Part shown: positions 59,501 through 64,000 of the stretch, in pieces
Layout of the letters: every line of letters begins with the position of its first letter
Position numbering within the stretch: position 1 is the stretch's first letter
NCBI RefSeq assembly: GCF_027887165.1
Contig: NC_077227.1
Span: forward strand, 440,251,895 to 440,315,894
Length of the DNA stretch: 64,000 nucleotides
DNA from: Monodelphis domestica
Lineage: Eukaryota > Chordata > Mammalia > Didelphimorphia > Didelphidae
Direction of reading: 5' to 3'
The notes under the pieces: model-generated
Seen by the model: the letters and a program-made list of their open reading frames with translations, nothing else
Databases searched by the model: none
What the model was told of the DNA's origin: nothing
Program-made: the position numbers and the translations under genes

Positions 59501-59975
59501 ATTAATGAAGCCTTCTCTGTGTTTTAATAGTACCCCTCTTTCCTTACTTCAAATAGGGGATTGTCCTCTGAATTGGTGAGTCTCCTCTGCTTTCTCCTGC
59601 AAAAGTCATGTACTTAGATTTTTGTAAATGAACAAGAGGAAAGTTCATTCTTATACTTGCTCACAGTGACTTTGTCACACTAAGATGGAAAATCTCTTTT
59701 CAGGAAAAGCAGACCAATGTAAGATTTTTCTCTAAGGTCACTTCTGTGAACCAGTCTAAGCTGGGAAGTGATTGTATATAGATTGATTCCATGTAGTCCC
59801 TTCCATGTGTGAACTGGTTAAAGGTTTGTCAATGACAATTTGAATTGTCATAGTGCAGCTAGTCAATGCTCTTCTTCTGATAGAGGGTTGGAGCATTTTA
59901 AGCTGAAGGCCACCTTGGAAATCTTAAGATCATTTGTTTACAACTAGAAGGAAAATGCCAAGGGCCAAGTCCAAC
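59501..59975. other. Intergenic, nothing recognised
   Basis: No repeat family and no coding domain. Confidence 0.35.
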
Positions 59976-60190
59976 TCCCTCATTTTTCAGATAAGGGAAC
60001 TGAGGCACAGAAATGTAAAGTGACTTGCCTGAGGTGGAAAAAATAGAGAATAGGGAAAGAAGAAGTCATCTCATCCAGTTGTTTTAGTGTGCCAGAAAGG
60101 AAACTGAACCCAAAGCTGAGTTGCCCAGTTATATGCAGGTCATGCAGAGCAGAGCTGGGCTTCAAATCCAGCTTTTCTAACTCTAAATCT
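59976..60190 (-). repeat. MIR-like SINE, minus
   Basis: 'cagataagggaactgaggca', 'gtaaagtgacttgcctgagg' and 'gggcttcaaatccagctttt' are reverse-complement MIR patterns. Confidence 0.6.
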
Positions 60191-60437
60191 AGTCCATGTT
60201 TTTCTGCTCAGCCATCTTGAACAAAAGTTTTCCTTCATCTAAGAAAGAGAAAATATATGACTGAGATTGGGGCAGTGGGGTTGGGGTAGGGGAGACCCAG
60301 TGCTGAGAGGAGAATAGGAGAGATTCACTAGCACTACTTCTAAGGCTGCCTAGTCTGAGACCTATTGGCATACAGGTGAAACAAGAAGAGTAAACTTAAA
60401 TTTGATCATTTACTGACATCTCTCCCTACTACTCTAC

Positions 60438-60460
60438 ACACACACACACACACACACACT
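60438..60460 (+). repeat. (CA)n short microsatellite
   Basis: About eleven CA units. Confidence 0.9.
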
Positions 60461-60588
60461 TTTTTACTCAATCATTTCATTGGATATATATTCTACCATC
60501 AAATAAGTACCTTTATTAGTTGCATTCTGGGTTGGTTGAAGCCTTATAAGAATCTGGGATGTCAGTCTTAGAAGGCAGGTTTAACTGT

Positions 60589-60793
<205 letters not shown>

Positions 60794-61860
60794 AAACAGT
60801 CATAGTTTGGCAACCATGCTGCTGAATTTGAAAAGATCTCTGAACCTGACTGAGCTACATGCTATTGGGGGTCTGATGGCTCTGCACAAGAGAAGGCTGA
60901 GTCTGGCAGCAGAGATGGGAAGACCTGAGGCTGCCAGGGGTTGGGCCCAAAGGAGTTGATAGAAGCAGCGCTGTCAACTTTGGCCTCAAACAGTTCTGCT
61001 TCTTGCCCACATTTCCTTGCTTGTGTGCATAACCCCAAGGACCAAAAAATACACAACCCAGAGAAGCAGTTTAGAAAATGTTTGAGGAAATAAAATGTCA
61101 CTGGCCAAGCAGGACTTGTTCACATAAAATGTTGCCTGTCTGTGTGAGGGGGGTAGCAGGGAAAGAGGGGCAACAACAGAGATGTCTTCAGGATTTATAA
61201 GAACTGCTATTTCTTCCCACTCATTCCCCACCACCAGACAGTGGAGCTGGTCTGTGCCAATGAGTTAGGAGGAGGTGGTGATGGTGTTTGGTGGGAGAGA
61301 ATAAGAATGGTTGATCTGTGGGTGGGAGGAGGACAGGGATGGGTAATGTGTGGGTGGGGGGAGGTCAGAGATGGAGTGGTGCTCAGGTGGAGGAGGAGAG
61401 ATCAGGAGCTTGGATGGAGAAGTGTGTAGGTGAGGGGAGGGGAAGACATGGGCTTGGATGAGGTGAAACATTTGGCCAGAGTTTTCCTCATGACTAATGA
61501 ATGTAGTCAAGGTTAGCACAGATCCTGGCAAAGAGGATCAGAGATTGGGAACTGGAAGCTGGGAGCTAGAAATCTTTTCTGAATTTCTAAAAGTTGGGTC
61601 AATGAAATGATTCCATAAAGTTTGTGAATTTGCATTTTAACATTTTGCTAACAGCATTTCATTGAAATGTGTGTCTCTGGTAATCCTTTGTACTTTATTT
61701 TTTGCTTAAAAATATTATTCTGAGAAAAGGTCCATGGTCCTCACCAGACTGCCAATAGGGTCTGCAACACTAAAAAGGTTAAGAAGCCCTGATTTAGTTC
61801 AACTTCCTAATTTTACATATGTGGAAATTGAGGCCCATAGAAGCTAAAAAGCATTCACAA
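60794..61860. other. Intergenic, partly GC/GT-rich
   Basis: 61260-61440 is a G-rich GGTGG/GGAGG low-complexity stretch. Overlapping ORFs of 62-88 codons lie on both strands with no recognisable domain. Confidence 0.35.
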
Positions 61861-62068
61861 GGGGGCAGCTAGGTAGCTCAGTGAATTGAGAGTCAGGCCT
61901 AGACATGGGAGGTTCTAGGTTCAAATCTGGCCTCAGACACTCCCTAGCTGTGTGACCCTGGGCAAGTCAATTAACCCCCATTGCCTAGCCCTTACCACTT
62001 TTCTGCCTTGGAACCAATACACAGTATTGATTCTAAGGTGGAAGGTAAGGGTTTGAAAAAAACATTTT
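61861..62068 (+). mobile_element. Marsupial SINE with target duplication, plus
   Basis: A complete copy from 'gggggcagctaggtagctca' to 'ggtaagggtttgaaaaaaac'. Perfect 12-base duplications 'aagcattcacaa' lie at 61849-61860 and 62069-62080. Confidence 0.95.
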
Positions 62069-62399
62069 AAGCATTCACAAAATCACATAGGAAGTTATAA
62101 AGTGGATTGAAACTGAGGTTCTCTGACTCTAAATCTAGTGTTCTATAAAAAAAAAATTAGAGACTTAATTAATTCTTGTTAAATAAATGAATGGAAGAAT
62201 AAATGGTGTCCCAGTCATTTATGACAGGCAACTATATGCTCAGGAATTTTCTGACTTTGTGTTCTGAAGGTCAGAAAATGGTTAATAAAGTAGAATACTC
62301 TGGGGCCTCCTTCTTCCCCTTGCTTTCTGGAAATGAATGGTAGGAGGGAAGAACTAGAGTTTATCTATGGAAGCCAAGGTTGCATTCAGAAGAAGAATT

Positions 62400-62625
62400 G
62401 TTGATAGGGACAAAATGGCAACTTAGTTGTAATATTGCCCTTGACATCAGGAAAAGTTAGTTCCAAATTCTGCCTAAGATATTTACAAGCTGTAAGACCA
62501 TGGACAAGTCACATTTTATGTACCGTGACCTCCTTGAGCGTCTATCTTTTCATTTGTAAAGTGATGATAATAATACTTGTGTTCCTGACCTTAAAGGATT
62601 GCTGTGAATTTCAAAAAATAGTTAA
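62400..62625 (+). repeat. MIR-like SINE, plus
   Basis: 'accatggacaagtcacattt' and 'cttttcatttgtaaagtgat' follow the MIR core and tail pattern. Confidence 0.5.
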
Positions 62626-62627
62626 TA

Positions 62628-62718
62628 TACAGCATATCCCAAAAATCTTAGTGTAGTTTTAAACTTTAATAAAAAGTTTTAAAAGTTTAAAACTACACTA
62701 AAACCTTTGGGATACCTT
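62628..62718. mobile_element. Palindromic mariner-like MITE (~90 bp)
   Basis: The left arm ('tatcccaaaaatcttagtgt' then 'agttttaaactt') and the right arm ('aagtttaaaactacactaa' then 'aacctttgggata') are reverse complements over about 34 bases with few mismatches, joined by a short A/T spacer. TA-rich flanks fit mariner-type insertion at TA. Confidence 0.75.
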
Positions 62719-62766
62719 ATATGTGAATCACTGTATAATCCTCAAAGTGCAATAAAAATTCCAGCT

Positions 62767-62880
62767 ACTGCTGCTGCTACTGCTTCTGGTGGTAGTGGTG
62801 GTGGTGGTGGTATGGGTGGTAATAGTAGTTACAGTAGCAGCAGTAGTAGTAATAGAGGTAGTAGTAGTAGTAGTAGTAGT
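62767..62880 (+). repeat. Degenerate GNT/AGT trinucleotide tract
   Basis: Runs of CTG/CTA, GGT and AGT trinucleotides. The 68-codon ORF over it (Gly/Ser-rich) is a product of the repeat. Confidence 0.9.
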
Positions 62881-63419
62881 CTCATTGTAATTTTTTCAGG
62901 GACCAAAACATAAATTTATAGAAGTATCCCAAACTTTCAGATTACTTGCCATTTTCCCATCATAATCAACCCCAAATTTTCAGTTTGACCTTTTAAGCCC
63001 CTCTATGATCATTGAATCACCACAGAATGTTAGTGGAAGTGACCAGTCCAATTTGTCTATTATCCAGGTGAAAATACCAAAAGACAGAAAGAAAATGACT
63101 TGCCAATGGTTACATCACTAGTAATTCTCAGAGCCAGGTACCATGATTTAGCCATTTCTAACCTTTTCTTCAAGTGTTCTCTCCCCAAGTTCTTGATGCT
63201 TCAACTAAATAAGAATAACCTTTCATTTTGTCTTGTGTGTACCTGAAAAAAAATGGGCTGTGGTGAACTTGAGTTCAATTCCTGGTAAAATCTGAATTCT
63301 ATTATTAAATGGTCTGTGAGCATTTACAAAGAGAAGTAGTGATCACAAAAAGTCAGTATTGCATTATCATTAGCTTATCATACTAGAATAACTTCATTTT
63401 CTCTATACTTAGGGGTGGA
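62881..63419. other. Intergenic, nothing recognised
   Basis: A reverse MIR-like trace is possible at about 63050-63160. Otherwise unassigned. Confidence 0.35.
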
Positions 63420-64000
63420 TTGGTAGATCGAAGAAATGTCACAGACTACTTAGTAACAATATTGATACAGCATGGGACCAAAATCCCTTTTCCACGTCCC
63501 CAATCCCTACCAAGACCAATGGCAATCCCCCATTCCCTTGTACCTGCTGGAACGCCAGAACAAAGCAAGTAGTTCTACTTCATAGGACACTGTTACTTTC
63601 CATGCTTTGACCTGGCAAATCTATGATGGATTGATGTCCTGGACTTATACTATCTGTACCATACTAAGGACTATACAAGCCTGGGAACCAAACCCTACCC
63701 CCACCCCCAAAGCCAATCCCCTTAGGGACATCCAATCATCTGGACACAAGTACCACTTTGACCAATAGGGCCAATTCAGGTTACCTCATCCCAGACCTCC
63801 ACTCTATAAAAGATTGCCCTCTCCTTCACCCAAGTGGAGACCTTAGCCATCTACTGGTTGCAGGCTCCTCCCTTGTTCACTTCCTCTCCCCCACCCCCTT
63901 CCCACAATAAAACCTTGCTATATAACTCAATCTCTCTGTCTCATTAGTTTCAGTTCAGACCACTGTCAGCCACTGACAAATATCTTTATACTCTCCTTGT
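63420..64000 (+). mobile_element. LTR-like segment at right edge, plus
   Basis: A TATA box 'tctataaaag' lies at 63803-63812, and 'aataaaa' at 63906-63912 about 95 bases further, followed by a CT-rich U5-like end. This is the signal order of an LTR. Whether internal viral sequence follows lies outside the window. Confidence 0.6.

Overview
The window looks like nuclear DNA from a marsupial. The evidence is many tRNA-derived SINEs of the type common in marsupial genomes (head near 'gggcagctaggtggctcag'), L1 3' ends of marsupial type, MIR/L2-like fragments, a CR1/L3-like LINE fragment, long microsatellites and low CpG. The species cannot be fixed from the sequence alone. I found no multi-exon host gene, no tRNA or rRNA gene and no CRISPR array.

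Layout. 1-15.4 kb: intergenic DNA with L1 pieces (one L1 nested in another with a clean 17-bp target duplication), SINEs, MIR/L2 relics and a (CT)n tract. 15.6-17.04 kb: the one convincing host-type coding region, an intact intronless 385-codon minus-strand ORF. It carries a well-preserved Ran-binding domain of RANBP1 type, a 13-unit array of a 6-residue motif that appears once in ordinary RANBP1, and a new Pro/Ser-rich N-terminus. A CpG-rich, promoter-like segment lies upstream. 17.5-26.6 kb: a nearly complete but decayed plus-strand gammaretrovirus-like provirus (ERV-1: LTR-gag-pro-pol-env-LTR) with a solo LTR in its RNase H region. 26.6-32.9 kb: a second, different class I-like provirus on the minus strand (ERV-2: gag NC, protease, RT, RNase H and integrase remnants, no env found), broken by solo LTRs, one of which is itself invaded by another. 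33.3-34.1 kb: two LTR-like segments. 34-64 kb: intergenic DNA with SINEs, microsatellites, a solo LTR with perfect 4-bp target duplication (54.2-55.1 kb), a CR1/L3-like fragment, a palindromic MITE and a further LTR at the right edge.

The most interesting feature is the RANBP1-like ORF. It has the same orientation as ERV-2 and lies beyond its integrase, where env would be expected. ERV-1 appears to have landed between the two later. A ~57-bp segment is shared between the DNA just beyond the ORF and the DNA next to ERV-2 gag. This allows two readings: a host gene captured by a retrovirus, or an independent retrocopy that gained a promoter. The sequence shows the intact ORF and its layout; expression, function and capture are inference.
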